DNA of 6,625 nucleotides, from assembly GCA_021772735.1 (NCBI GenBank), contig JAJFLK010000445.1:1-6625 (forward strand), read 5' to 3'. Below the pieces are notes generated by a model. It was given only the letters and a program-made list of their open reading frames with translations. It did no database searches and had not been told where the DNA came from. The position numbers and the translations under genes were made by a program. Position 1 is the stretch's first letter; each line of letters starts with the position of its first letter. Positions 1-6,558 of this stretch are shown here, in pieces. The stretch is from Candidatus Sumerlaeota bacterium. GTDB taxonomy: Bacteria > Sumerlaeota > Sumerlaeia > MVZB01 > JAJFLK01.

Positions 1-362
1 TCAGGCCTGATCTCCATATCCACGCCGAACTTGAGCGCGAAGATCACGCCCTGGACCAACAGCATGATGAACAGCACCGCGCCGAAGCGGCGATACGGCT
101 GCGTTACGATCGGCATCTCGCCCTGATCTCTCAGGTTCAAAAGCATGATGACGAAAACGAAGAGCACCATGATCGCCCCGGCGTAGACCATGAGTTGAAG
201 CACAAAGGCCAGTTGCGCGTTGATGAGCAGATAGATGATCGAGATCGCCACCATCGTCGTGACCAGATACAGAGCGCTGAATACCGCGTGGCGCGAGAAA
301 ACGACCATCAAGGCAGCGACGACCGTCAACGCGAAGAGGAAGATGTAGATCGTTTCAACCAT
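1..362 (-). CDS. nuoJ: NADH-quinone oxidoreductase subunit J (NuoJ/ND6), 3' end cut off by window edge
   Basis: Membrane subunit of complex I, homologous to mitochondrial ND6. It helps link quinone reduction to the proton pumps of the membrane arm. The window shows 120 codons and no in-frame stop; family members are usually about 165-200 aa, so the C-terminal part lies past position 1. Hydrophobic segments are visible at about residues 3-21, 28-47, 51-75 and 93-113. The third contains the family signature VYAGAIMVLFVFV (59-71), including the conserved Tyr60 and the glycine region where ND6 forms a pi-bulge in known structures. Start choice: ATG at 362-360, with an in-frame TGA two codons upstream (366-368), so it cannot be extended. 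The start lies 21 nt after the nuoI stop and has no clear Shine-Dalgarno sequence, so translation may depend on ribosomes leaving nuoI. Identity is secure from the signature and the position after nuoI. Confidence 0.95.
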   Translation of the reverse strand, partial: MVETIYIFLFALTVVAALMVVFSRHAVFSALYLVTTMVAISIIYLLINAQLAFVLQLMVYAGAIMVLFVFVIMLLNLRDQGEMPIVTQPYRRFGAVLFIMLLVQGVIFALKFGVDMEIRP

Positions 363-383
363 GGTTCAATCGGGTTAATCAGC

Positions 384-851
384 TCAGAGGGGGAAATTCA
401 CGATCAGATCCGGCGGCGTGCCGAACCCCTTGTCGGCCGTATCGAGCATGTCGTTCTTATTGAGGACGAACGCACGACGGCTGTAATTGGCCAGTTCGAA
501 TTCTGGACCCATAACGATGGCATCCTCGGGGCAGGCCTCCTCGCAGAAGCCGCACCAGATGCAGCGCAAAAGGTGAATCTGGTAGACCTCCGAGTATCGC
601 TCACCGGCCGAGACCGGGGCCGCCGGATCGTTTTCGCGCGCTTCGAGGTAGATCGCTTCGGGCGGGCAGGCCGCCGCGCACAATGCACACCCGACGCACC
701 GCTCCAGACCGTTCTCGTATCGCTGCAGGATGTGCCGCCCGCGAAAGATCGGCGATTGGGGACGCTTGACCTCAGGGTACTCGACCGTCACGCGCGGCTT
801 GAAGATGTGCCGAAACGTGATGAGCATGCCCTTGGCGAAATCAGCTAACAT
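384..851 (-). CDS. nuoI: NADH-quinone oxidoreductase subunit I (NuoI), 2x[4Fe-4S] ferredoxin-like subunit
   Basis: Peripheral-arm subunit, 155 aa, homologous to mitochondrial TYKY. It holds the 4Fe-4S clusters N6a and N6b, which carry electrons from NuoG towards N2 in NuoB. Two complete motifs are present: CVGCALCAAACP (Cys 52, 55, 58, 62) and CIWCGFCEEACP (Cys 97, 100, 103, 107). As in all such ferredoxin folds, the fourth cysteine of each motif is expected to bind the other cluster. The N-terminal stretch (residues 1-20, with FRHIFKPRVT) matches the amphipathic region that lies on the membrane beside NuoH, and YPEVKRPQSPIFRGRH (25-40) is typical of the family. The length is near the bacterial norm of 150-180 aa. 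The ATG overlaps the nuoH end by 11 nt and has a strong AGGAGG 10 nt upstream, so this start is well supported. TGA stop. Confidence 0.98.
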   Translation of the reverse strand: MLADFAKGMLITFRHIFKPRVTVEYPEVKRPQSPIFRGRHILQRYENGLERCVGCALCAAACPPEAIYLEARENDPAAPVSAGERYSEVYQIHLLRCIWCGFCEEACPEDAIVMGPEFELANYSRRAFVLNKNDMLDTADKGFGTPPDLIVNFPL

Positions 852-2037
852 GTCCCAACGCCCTCCTTTTCGCGGCGTTCGCGATCGCGTCCAGCCCGAC
901 GATCTGGGCTATCCCCGCGACGAACAAAGCCCCGGTCTGGACTGCGGGCTGATCGGGCGCAAACGCAACGATCCCGGCCGTGAGCATGATGTTCACGACG
1001 CCGAGCGGGAAGAAGACCTTCCAGCTCAGGTTCATCATCTGGTCGTATCGCAGGCGCGGGAACGTCGCGCGAATCCAGACGAACAGGAAAAACAATGCGA
1101 TGATCTTGCCGCCGAGCCAAAAGACCCCGAATGCGGCGGCGATCCACTGATTCACTTCGATGCCGAGCAAAGCAGGATCGATCGGCCCGTGGAAGCCGCC
1201 AAGGAAAAGCGTGGAGATGACGGCCGAGAACGTGAAGATGTTCATGTATTCGGCCATGAAGAACATCGCGAAACGCATCGAGCTGTATTCGGTGTGAAAC
1301 CCCGCGCCGAGTTCGGATTCGCCCTCGGGCAGGTCGAAGGGCAGGCGATTGGTCTCGCCGAATCCGGCGACGAGGAACATCAAGAAACCCATCGGCTGCT
1401 TGACGACGTTCCAGTTCCAGAATCCCCCGGCCTGAGAATCCACAAGCGCGTTAATCTCGAACGACCCGACCAGCAACAATACGCCGACCAACCCGAGGCT
1501 GAGCGCAAGCTCGTAACTGATGAGCTGGGCGGTCGATCGGATGCCGCCGAGCAGGGAATACTTATTGTTCGACGACCATCCGGCCAGGACGATCCCGTAA
1601 ACGCCGATCGAGGTCGCGGCGAAATAAAACAAAATCCCCACCGAGATGCCGTCGGCCAAGCCCAGAGAGATCGTGTGCGCGATGCCATCGATGGTTACCT
1701 GGATCGGCGGGCCCCAGGGGATGATCGTAACCGAAAGCATCGCCGGCACCAGTGCGAGCAGAGGGGCAAGGATGAAGATGGGCTTGACGGCCCCGGGCGG
1801 AATGAAATCTTCTTTCAAAAGCAGTTTGATGCCATCGACGAGCGTCTGAAGAATGCCCCACGGCCCCACACGGTTCGGCCCGGGCCGCTGTTGGATAAAT
1901 CCGATCAGCTTGCGCTCGAAAAGCACCAGCACCGGCACCGAGCCGACAAGAACGACGAAGATGATCGCCACCTTAACGAGCGGAATCGTCAGGTAAACCA
2001 ACGTCGGATCGGAGAGGAGCCAATCGATCAGCTTCAT
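841..2037 (-). CDS. nuoH: NADH-quinone oxidoreductase subunit H (NuoH/ND1), membrane subunit at the quinone site
   Basis: Integral membrane subunit, 398 aa, homologous to ND1. It forms much of the quinone tunnel and the junction between the peripheral and membrane arms. Hallmarks seen: ERKLIGFIQQRPGPNRVGPWG (start at 41), the LAGWSSNNKYSLLGG region (151-165), the acidic quinone-facing loop ETNRLPFDLPEGESEL (228-243) followed by GFHTEYSSMRFAMFFMAEY, and WIRATFPRLRYDQMM (321-335). About eight hydrophobic segments are visible, beginning around residues 13-39 and 83-104 and ending with 341-361. Bacterial NuoH is often 325-365 aa; here about 35 residues follow the last canonical helix, including a weakly hydrophobic stretch at 368-386 and a basic end (KRRALGHVS). 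The ATG overlaps the nuoG stop as ATGA and has GGAGG 6 nt upstream. The TGA stop lies inside nuoI. Confidence 0.98.
   Translation of the reverse strand: MKLIDWLLSDPTLVYLTIPLVKVAIIFVVLVGSVPVLVLFERKLIGFIQQRPGPNRVGPWGILQTLVDGIKLLLKEDFIPPGAVKPIFILAPLLALVPAMLSVTIIPWGPPIQVTIDGIAHTISLGLADGISVGILFYFAATSIGVYGIVLAGWSSNNKYSLLGGIRSTAQLISYELALSLGLVGVLLLVGSFEINALVDSQAGGFWNWNVVKQPMGFLMFLVAGFGETNRLPFDLPEGESELGAGFHTEYSSMRFAMFFMAEYMNIFTFSAVISTLFLGGFHGPIDPALLGIEVNQWIAAAFGVFWLGGKIIALFFLFVWIRATFPRLRYDQMMNLSWKVFFPLGVVNIMLTAGIVAFAPDQPAVQTGALFVAGIAQIVGLDAIANAAKRRALGHVS
862..867 (-). promoter_or_regulatory. Shine-Dalgarno sequence of nuoI
   Basis: On the minus strand the bases read AGGAGG within AAAAGGAGGGC, 10 nt before the nuoI ATG. 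This is the strongest ribosome-binding site in the window and lies wholly inside the last codons of nuoH. It fixes the nuoI start and suggests that nuoI is initiated on its own as well as by coupling to nuoH. Confidence 0.85.
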
Positions 2038-4640
2038 GCCTCGCCTCCGGTGGCCCTGGCGATCGCGATCTGCGGCAGCCCGGCGACATCCGCGTCGCCC
2101 GAACCCATGCGCAGGCGAATCGCGTTTGCGCCCGCCCGAGCAATGCCGCGCGGGAGAGTTTCGTTAAGGCAAACGACGGGCGGCGGGCCGACAGCGCCGG
2201 GGGCGCCCTGAATGTTGACTCGATCGCCTTTCCCGACGCCCAGATCGCGCGCGTCTTCGGGATTGAGCTGGATCGAAGCCTCGGGCCGAAGCTCCGCGAA
2301 CTCGGTCGAATACGCGCCGAGGTGATCGGCGCCCTGGATGGCGTAGAACCACACGAGCGCGAGCTTGCCCTCGCCAACAGGCCGCGCAAGCGACGTCCCG
2401 GCTTTGAGCTCGGGCCGGTCGGTGAACCGCACCTTGAACGTCGGCCTCTCGGCCTTGCCAAAGACGGATTGTGGCCGCTGGGGCGATTCGCGTCCGGGGC
2501 CTTCGAGCCGCAGATCGACGAGCCGGAAGGGCCGGGCCGGTGCGATCGAAACCAGCAGTTCGCTGAAAATTTCGCCGACGCTTCGATACGTCGTGGCCGA
2601 ACCCAGGCGCTCGTCCAATGTCTGGATAATGCGCCAGTCTTCCTGCGCGTCCCCGGGAGGCTGATTGCCCCGCACGAGGCTGAGCATCTCGCCGTCGGCG
2701 CCGACGATGGAGCCTTCGGTCTCGAAGGGGAACGCGCCGGGCAGGACGACCGTCGCCGCTTGCGTAATCCACGAGGGGAATACGTCAATGACGATCACAT
2801 TGGGTGTCGCCTCAATGGCCTTCTCGATCAATTCGCGCTGAGGGTGATAGATCAGATCGTCGCATCGGTGCAGAAGCAAGGTGGTGATCTCGCCACGCGC
2901 CGCCGCGCGCAGGATCGAGGGAGCCGTCGGGCCGGGCTCGGACGAGGCGTCCAGTGTGCCCCAGAATTCGGCCAGGCGATTGCGCTCGGTCTCGCCCCTG
3001 ATCGATCCGCCGGGCAACCGATCGCTCTGTGCCCCGCACGCCATCGCGCCCTTGGCGTTGCGCGCCTGGACGACCGGCAGGAAATCCCACGCCTCGCCCA
3101 GTTCGCGCGCCAGATCCAGCACGGCTGGGACGAGTTCTGCGTTGAACACGCCACCGGCCGTATCGAGCCCGAGGATGATCAGGCCCGAAGATGCGGCCTT
3201 GAAAATCTGTGCCAGCTCGCGCAGCTCGGAGACCGCCGCGCCGCCGCCACGCAACGCATCGAGGAGCCCCCGGACAACCGCGCCCAGCTCGCCGGGTCTT
3301 TCTACTGCGGCGATCTCGGCCTGATCCGAAAGCCAGCCATCCAGCGCACTGTCCAGAACGATCAGTTTCGTCTTGCCGCATCGGGCCGCTTCCTTGACGC
3401 GCAAGCCGATGACCGGCGTCGAATCGCGAAGAGCGGCATTGACCACCAGCGTCACGTCGTATTCGCCCACGTCGAGCTTGTCCAGATCACCATCGGAAGC
3501 GTTGAGGGCAGCGCCGGCCATCTGCGCGGCGGCGTCCGAAATGAAAGCCGTGCGCCAATCGATCTGATTCGTGCCAAGCGTGGATCGCGCCATACGCGAG
3601 AGCAGGTAATACTCCTCGTTCGTCGCGCGCGGCCCGGCGAGGATCGCGACCTTGTCGGGGCCCTGATCGGCTGCCTCACGCAGAGCGCCGGTCGCCGCGT
3701 CAAGCGCGTCGTCCCAGGTCGAGACAACCATGGATTCGTCCCGGCGCCTCAGCGCCGTCGTCAGCCGATCCTCGTGATTCGCGAAGTAATTACCGAAGCG
3801 CCCCTCGTTGCAGATGAACTTCTCGGTGTCTTCATCGATCGTGAAGTGGCCGTCCGGTTCCCGACGTCCCGGCGGAGTTGTGCGCATGATCTTTCCATCG
3901 CGCAGCCAGGTGGTGGTCTCGCAACCGGCCGAGCACAGCATGCACGTCGAGACGACCTGCTGAAGTTCCCACGCCCGCGCCTTGAAACGGTATGGCTTCG
4001 AAGTCAGGCAACCAACCGGGCAGATGTCGATGATGTTGCCCGAAAAAATATTTGCGACCGGCCCATCGCCGAACGTGCCGATGTAATTGCGATTGCCCCG
4101 GCCGTAGATCGCTAGCGAATGCTCATCGCCGACCTCATCCATAAACCGCACGCAACGGGTACAGAGGATGCAGCGGTTACGTTCGATGTCGATCAGCGGA
4201 TCGAACTGCGGCTTTTCGAACCGGCGGCGCTCGTCGACGACCCGCGCCGTGCCGATGCCGTAATCCATGCTGTAACGCTGGAGCATGCACTCGCCTCCAC
4301 GATCGCATATCGGACAATCCAGCGGATGGTTAACGAGCAGGAATTCCATCATCCCCTCGCGACAGCTCGTGACCAGGTCGCTCTCGGTTTTGATCTTCAG
4401 CCCGTCGGTGCAGGTCATATTGCACGAGATCCCGGGCCGGGGGTTGCCCTCCATCTCGACCATGCACAGCCGGCAATTGCCCGCGACCGTTAGCTTCGGA
4501 TGCCAGCAGTAATGCGGGACAGGGATGTCGTCGCCGAGCAGCGCCGCAAGCAGGTTTTTGCCCTTGGGATAATGATGCTCCACGCCGTTGACAGTGACGG
4601 TCACCATTTCGACGACGGGCTCAAGCGTTTTGCTTTCCAT
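2034..4640 (-). CDS. nuoG: NADH-quinone oxidoreductase subunit G (NuoG), long form with N7 ligands
   Basis: Largest peripheral subunit, 868 aa; carries electrons from N3 (NuoF) towards NuoI. Domains in order: a 2Fe-2S ferredoxin domain at about 12-90 (Cys 45, 56, 59, 73; N1b); the His-Cys3 motif HPLDCPICDRGGEC (His105, Cys109, 112, 118; N5); CILCTRC with Cys157, 160, 163 and distant Cys207 (N4); then CMLCSAGC with Cys233, 236, 240 and Cys277 (N7, off the main path, found in E. coli and Thermus but lost in mitochondria). Residues from about 290 to 700 resemble a molybdopterin oxidoreductase fold, which in this family holds no metal cofactor. The last 109 residues (about 760-868) resemble the molydopterin-dinucleotide-binding beta domain. 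An in-frame TAA three codons upstream of the ATG blocks extension. Met12 is a possible alternative start, just before the ferredoxin domain. No good Shine-Dalgarno sequence lies at the normal distance. Confidence 0.97.
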   Translation of the reverse strand: MESKTLEPVVEMVTVTVNGVEHHYPKGKNLLAALLGDDIPVPHYCWHPKLTVAGNCRLCMVEMEGNPRPGISCNMTCTDGLKIKTESDLVTSCREGMMEFLLVNHPLDCPICDRGGECMLQRYSMDYGIGTARVVDERRRFEKPQFDPLIDIERNRCILCTRCVRFMDEVGDEHSLAIYGRGNRNYIGTFGDGPVANIFSGNIIDICPVGCLTSKPYRFKARAWELQQVVSTCMLCSAGCETTTWLRDGKIMRTTPPGRREPDGHFTIDEDTEKFICNEGRFGNYFANHEDRLTTALRRRDESMVVSTWDDALDAATGALREAADQGPDKVAILAGPRATNEEYYLLSRMARSTLGTNQIDWRTAFISDAAAQMAGAALNASDGDLDKLDVGEYDVTLVVNAALRDSTPVIGLRVKEAARCGKTKLIVLDSALDGWLSDQAEIAAVERPGELGAVVRGLLDALRGGGAAVSELRELAQIFKAASSGLIILGLDTAGGVFNAELVPAVLDLARELGEAWDFLPVVQARNAKGAMACGAQSDRLPGGSIRGETERNRLAEFWGTLDASSEPGPTAPSILRAAARGEITTLLLHRCDDLIYHPQRELIEKAIEATPNVIVIDVFPSWITQAATVVLPGAFPFETEGSIVGADGEMLSLVRGNQPPGDAQEDWRIIQTLDERLGSATTYRSVGEIFSELLVSIAPARPFRLVDLRLEGPGRESPQRPQSVFGKAERPTFKVRFTDRPELKAGTSLARPVGEGKLALVWFYAIQGADHLGAYSTEFAELRPEASIQLNPEDARDLGVGKGDRVNIQGAPGAVGPPPVVCLNETLPRGIARAGANAIRLRMGSGDADVAGLPQIAIARATGGEA
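2044..2048 (-). promoter_or_regulatory. Shine-Dalgarno sequence of nuoH
   Basis: GGAGG on the minus strand, 6 nt upstream of the nuoH ATG and inside the last codons of nuoG. It supports the ATG that forms the ATGA overlap as the true nuoH start. Confidence 0.75.
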
Positions 4641-4652
4641 GCTTCGTTATCT

Positions 4653-4669
4653 TCGGGATCGAACCCCGA
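4653..4669 (-). other. Small hairpin in the nuoF-nuoG gap
   Basis: On the minus strand TCGGG and CCCGA form a perfect 5-bp stem around the 7-nt loop GTTCGAT. The hairpin lies 12 nt before the nuoG ATG. The only purine-rich ribosome-binding-like sequence in the gap, AGGAG at 4674-4678, lies just upstream of it, 33 nt from the start codon. Folding would cut that distance to about 16 nt. No U-run follows, so it is not a classic terminator. The pairing is seen directly; any role in tuning nuoG translation or mRNA processing is inference, and a stem this short could be chance. Confidence 0.35.
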
Positions 4670-4681
4670 TTTTCTCCTCGC

Positions 4682-6007
4682 CTAAGCGAACTCCGTATAC
4701 TTCTTCTCGAACGGACAGCACTTGCCGTCGATGTGCGCCTGGAATTCTTCTCTGAACCGGGGGATCGTCCGCACCAGGCTCCCGGTCGCGAACTCGCCCA
4801 GCGCGCAAATAGAACGCCCGGCGATGTTCTTGCAAATATTTTCGAGCAATTCGATCTCGCCCGGCTCGCCCTGCCCGCGTTCGAGCCGAGTCAGGATCTT
4901 ATACATCCAGCCCGTCCCCTCGCGGCACGGCGTGCACTGCCCGCACGATTCATCCCAGTAGAAGTGCATCAGGTTCAGCGCCGCCCAGGTCATGCAAATC
5001 GTCTCGTCCATGACGACGATCCCCGTGGAGCCAAGGAACGTGCCGTATTCGCGCGGACCCTCGTAGTCCATGACACAACCGAGCTCGTCTTCGAAAAGCA
5101 TCGGCACGGAAGTGCCGCCCGGTGTGCAGGCCTTGAACTTGTTGCCGTCGCGGATGCCGCCGCCGAATTTCTCTTCGTATAAAAGATCGCGCAGCGTCAC
5201 GCCCAGAGGCGCTTCGTAATTGCCCGGCTTGCGCACGCAGCCGCTGATCGAATAGACCTTCGGCCCCGGAGATTTCTCCGTTCCGATCGATTTGAACCAC
5301 TCAACGCCCTTTTGAAATACGAGCGACACACACGCCAGAGTCTCGACGTTGTTGATGACCGTCGGGCGGCGGTAAAGCCCCTCTATCGCCGGGAACGGCG
5401 GCCGAAGCCGGGGATACCCGCGCTTGCCCTCGATCGATTCCAGCAGCGCCGTCTCTTCTCCGCAGATGTATGCGCCCGCTCCGGAATGCACATGAATATC
5501 GAGGCTGAAATCCGTGTTCAGAATTCGCTTGCCCAGGAGGCCCGCCGCATAGAGCTCATCGATCGCGGCCTGGACCTGCGCGATGCAATCGTAATATTCG
5601 CCGCGAATATAAATGTAGGCCGTCTCGGCCTGCACGGCGTATGCGCAGATGATCGTGCCTTCAAGCAGCAGGTGCGGGCGCTGCTCCATGATCGGCCGAT
5701 TGCCGAACGTGCCCGGTTCGCTCTCGTCGGCGTTCACGCAGACGTAATGCGGCCCCTTCTTCTCTTTCGGAATGAACCCCCATTTGACACCCGCCGGGAA
5801 GCCCGCGCCGCCACGCCCGCGAATGCACGCTTCCTTGACCTGCTCGATGACCTCGGCGGGCGGAAGCTCTTCGAGAACGCGTTTCACGCCCTCGTATCCG
5901 CCCTTGGCGCGATAATCGGCGAGCTTCTCGGAGCCACCGCAGCGGATGACGCCGACCATCCCCTCGCTCAACGCGGGCTCGAATGTGCTGTTGCCGTTCT
6001 CGGACAT
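4682..6007 (-). CDS. nuoF: NADH-quinone oxidoreductase subunit F (NuoF), FMN- and NADH-binding subunit
   Basis: Peripheral subunit, 441 aa, at the tip of complex I. It oxidises NADH through FMN and passes electrons to the 4Fe-4S cluster N3. Sequence evidence: glycine-rich FMN/NADH site GRGGAGFPAGVKW (64-76), NADESEPGTF (92-101), GAGAYICGEETAL (176-188), and IEGKRGYPRLRPPFP (192-206) typical of the family. N3 ligands are Cys355, 358 and 361 in ESCGQCTPCREG plus Cys401 in SICALGEFA. The soluble ligand-binding beta-grasp domain (about 245-330) lies between. The length is usual for the family (about 420-450 aa). The ATG begins 2 nt after the nuoE TAA, with GAGG 13 nt upstream (6021-6024), a weak and slightly distant ribosome site; coupling to nuoE is likely. 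The stop is TAG. NAD-reducing hydrogenase and formate dehydrogenase beta subunits share this fold, but they usually carry extra fused ferredoxin or thioredoxin domains; here the nuo neighbours settle the identity. Confidence 0.98.
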   Translation of the reverse strand: MSENGNSTFEPALSEGMVGVIRCGGSEKLADYRAKGGYEGVKRVLEELPPAEVIEQVKEACIRGRGGAGFPAGVKWGFIPKEKKGPHYVCVNADESEPGTFGNRPIMEQRPHLLLEGTIICAYAVQAETAYIYIRGEYYDCIAQVQAAIDELYAAGLLGKRILNTDFSLDIHVHSGAGAYICGEETALLESIEGKRGYPRLRPPFPAIEGLYRRPTVINNVETLACVSLVFQKGVEWFKSIGTEKSPGPKVYSISGCVRKPGNYEAPLGVTLRDLLYEEKFGGGIRDGNKFKACTPGGTSVPMLFEDELGCVMDYEGPREYGTFLGSTGIVVMDETICMTWAALNLMHFYWDESCGQCTPCREGTGWMYKILTRLERGQGEPGEIELLENICKNIAGRSICALGEFATGSLVRTIPRFREEFQAHIDGKCCPFEKKYTEFA

Positions 6008-6009
6008 TC

Positions 6010-6558
6010 TTACGTCATATCCTCGATGGATTTCTTGCCGCGCAGCCGGTCGATCATTTCGTCCACTTTTGCGCGCGTGAGTTTCGTCACCATTTTCTTG
6101 CCCGCCAGCACCAGCGGCGCTTCACTGCACGCGCCGAGGCATTCCATCCGCTTGATCGTGAAAAGCCCGTCCTCGGTCACTTCATCCAGGCCGACTCCGA
6201 GCTTTTCTTTCAGGTATTCGAACAGGCCATCGGCCCCGCTCAGCGCGCACGGCAGAGTCCCGCAGACCCAGAAGACGTGCGTGCCGACCGGCTCGCGGTG
6301 ATACATCGTGTAGAAGGTGATCATCTGAGCCACTTCGGCCGGAGTCATCTCGCAAATCTCGCCGATCTCTTCGGTCGCTTCGGGCGTGATGCGCCCTTCG
6401 GGATGCTCTTCCTGCACGAGAAACAGAAGGTCCATCACGGCGGAGCGCCGGATGGGATACTTCTTCATGATCTTCTCGATCTCGATAGCCTTGCGCTGCG
6501 CGAGCGGCGCCGAGCTGGGCCGGGCGGCTTCGCCCTTGCGGTGGATCTGAAGCGTCAT
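6010..6558 (-). CDS. nuoE: NADH-quinone oxidoreductase subunit E (NuoE), thioredoxin-like 2Fe-2S subunit
   Basis: Peripheral subunit, 182 aa, that partners NuoF and holds the 2Fe-2S cluster N1a close to FMN. In known complexes this cluster is off the main electron path. The N-terminal part (about 20-85) is the helical bundle of the family, with the typical EICEMTPAEVAQMITFYTMY region (67-86). The C-terminal part is a thioredoxin-like ferredoxin with ligands Cys99 and Cys104 (CGTLPC) and Cys140 and Cys144 (CLGAC). The length fits the usual 160-180 aa. The ATG overlaps the nuoD stop as ATGA and has GGGGAG 8 nt upstream, so the start is well supported. The TAA stop sits 2 nt before nuoF. NuoE and NuoF form a stable pair in other bacteria, which fits this tight spacing. 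Confidence 0.98.
   Translation of the reverse strand: MTLQIHRKGEAARPSSAPLAQRKAIEIEKIMKKYPIRRSAVMDLLFLVQEEHPEGRITPEATEEIGEICEMTPAEVAQMITFYTMYHREPVGTHVFWVCGTLPCALSGADGLFEYLKEKLGVGLDEVTEDGLFTIKRMECLGACSEAPLVLAGKKMVTKLTRAKVDEMIDRLRGKKSIEDMT

Noticed and set aside
1..3. TGA at the left edge as the end of nuoJ
   Set aside because: It is out of frame: nuoJ codons occupy positions 3-5, 6-8 and so on, and the reading frame runs off the edge still open. NuoJ would also be too short at 120 aa.
195..848. 217-codon open frame on the plus strand opposite nuoJ and nuoI
   Set aside because: Codon-aligned shadow; it ends exactly where the rare TTA codon occurs as codon 2 of nuoI.
876..883. GCGATCGC as evidence of a cyanobacterium
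   Set aside because: Only two octamers occur in 6.6 kb. Cyanobacteria use a complex I with ndh genes that lacks NuoE, NuoF and NuoG, whereas all three are intact here.
730..2211. 493-codon open frame on the plus strand opposite nuoH
   Set aside because: Codon-aligned antisense shadow of nuoH, kept open by the same lack of TTA, CTA and TCA codons. It is highly charged and family-less.
2322..4115. 597-codon open frame on the plus strand opposite nuoG
   Set aside because: It is codon-aligned with nuoG, so its stops would need TTA, CTA or TCA codons in nuoG, which a GC-rich gene avoids. The translation is rich in Arg, Asp, Glu and Gln with no recognisable domain, while the minus strand encodes an unmistakable NuoG.
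4653..4669. Possible tRNA fragment or attachment site, from the GGTTCGATCCC sequence
   Set aside because: No acceptor, D or anticodon arm lies next to it; the flanks are nuoF and nuoG coding sequence, and there is no integrase or repeated copy in the window. In true T-arm register only two of the five stem pairs form.
4653..4669. Rho-independent terminator between nuoF and nuoG
   Set aside because: The stem is only 5 bp and is not followed by a run of T on the coding strand.
5312..6301. 329-codon open frame on the plus strand opposite nuoF and nuoE
   Set aside because: Codon-aligned shadow of nuoF that runs on by chance into nuoE. No domain or ribosome-binding evidence.
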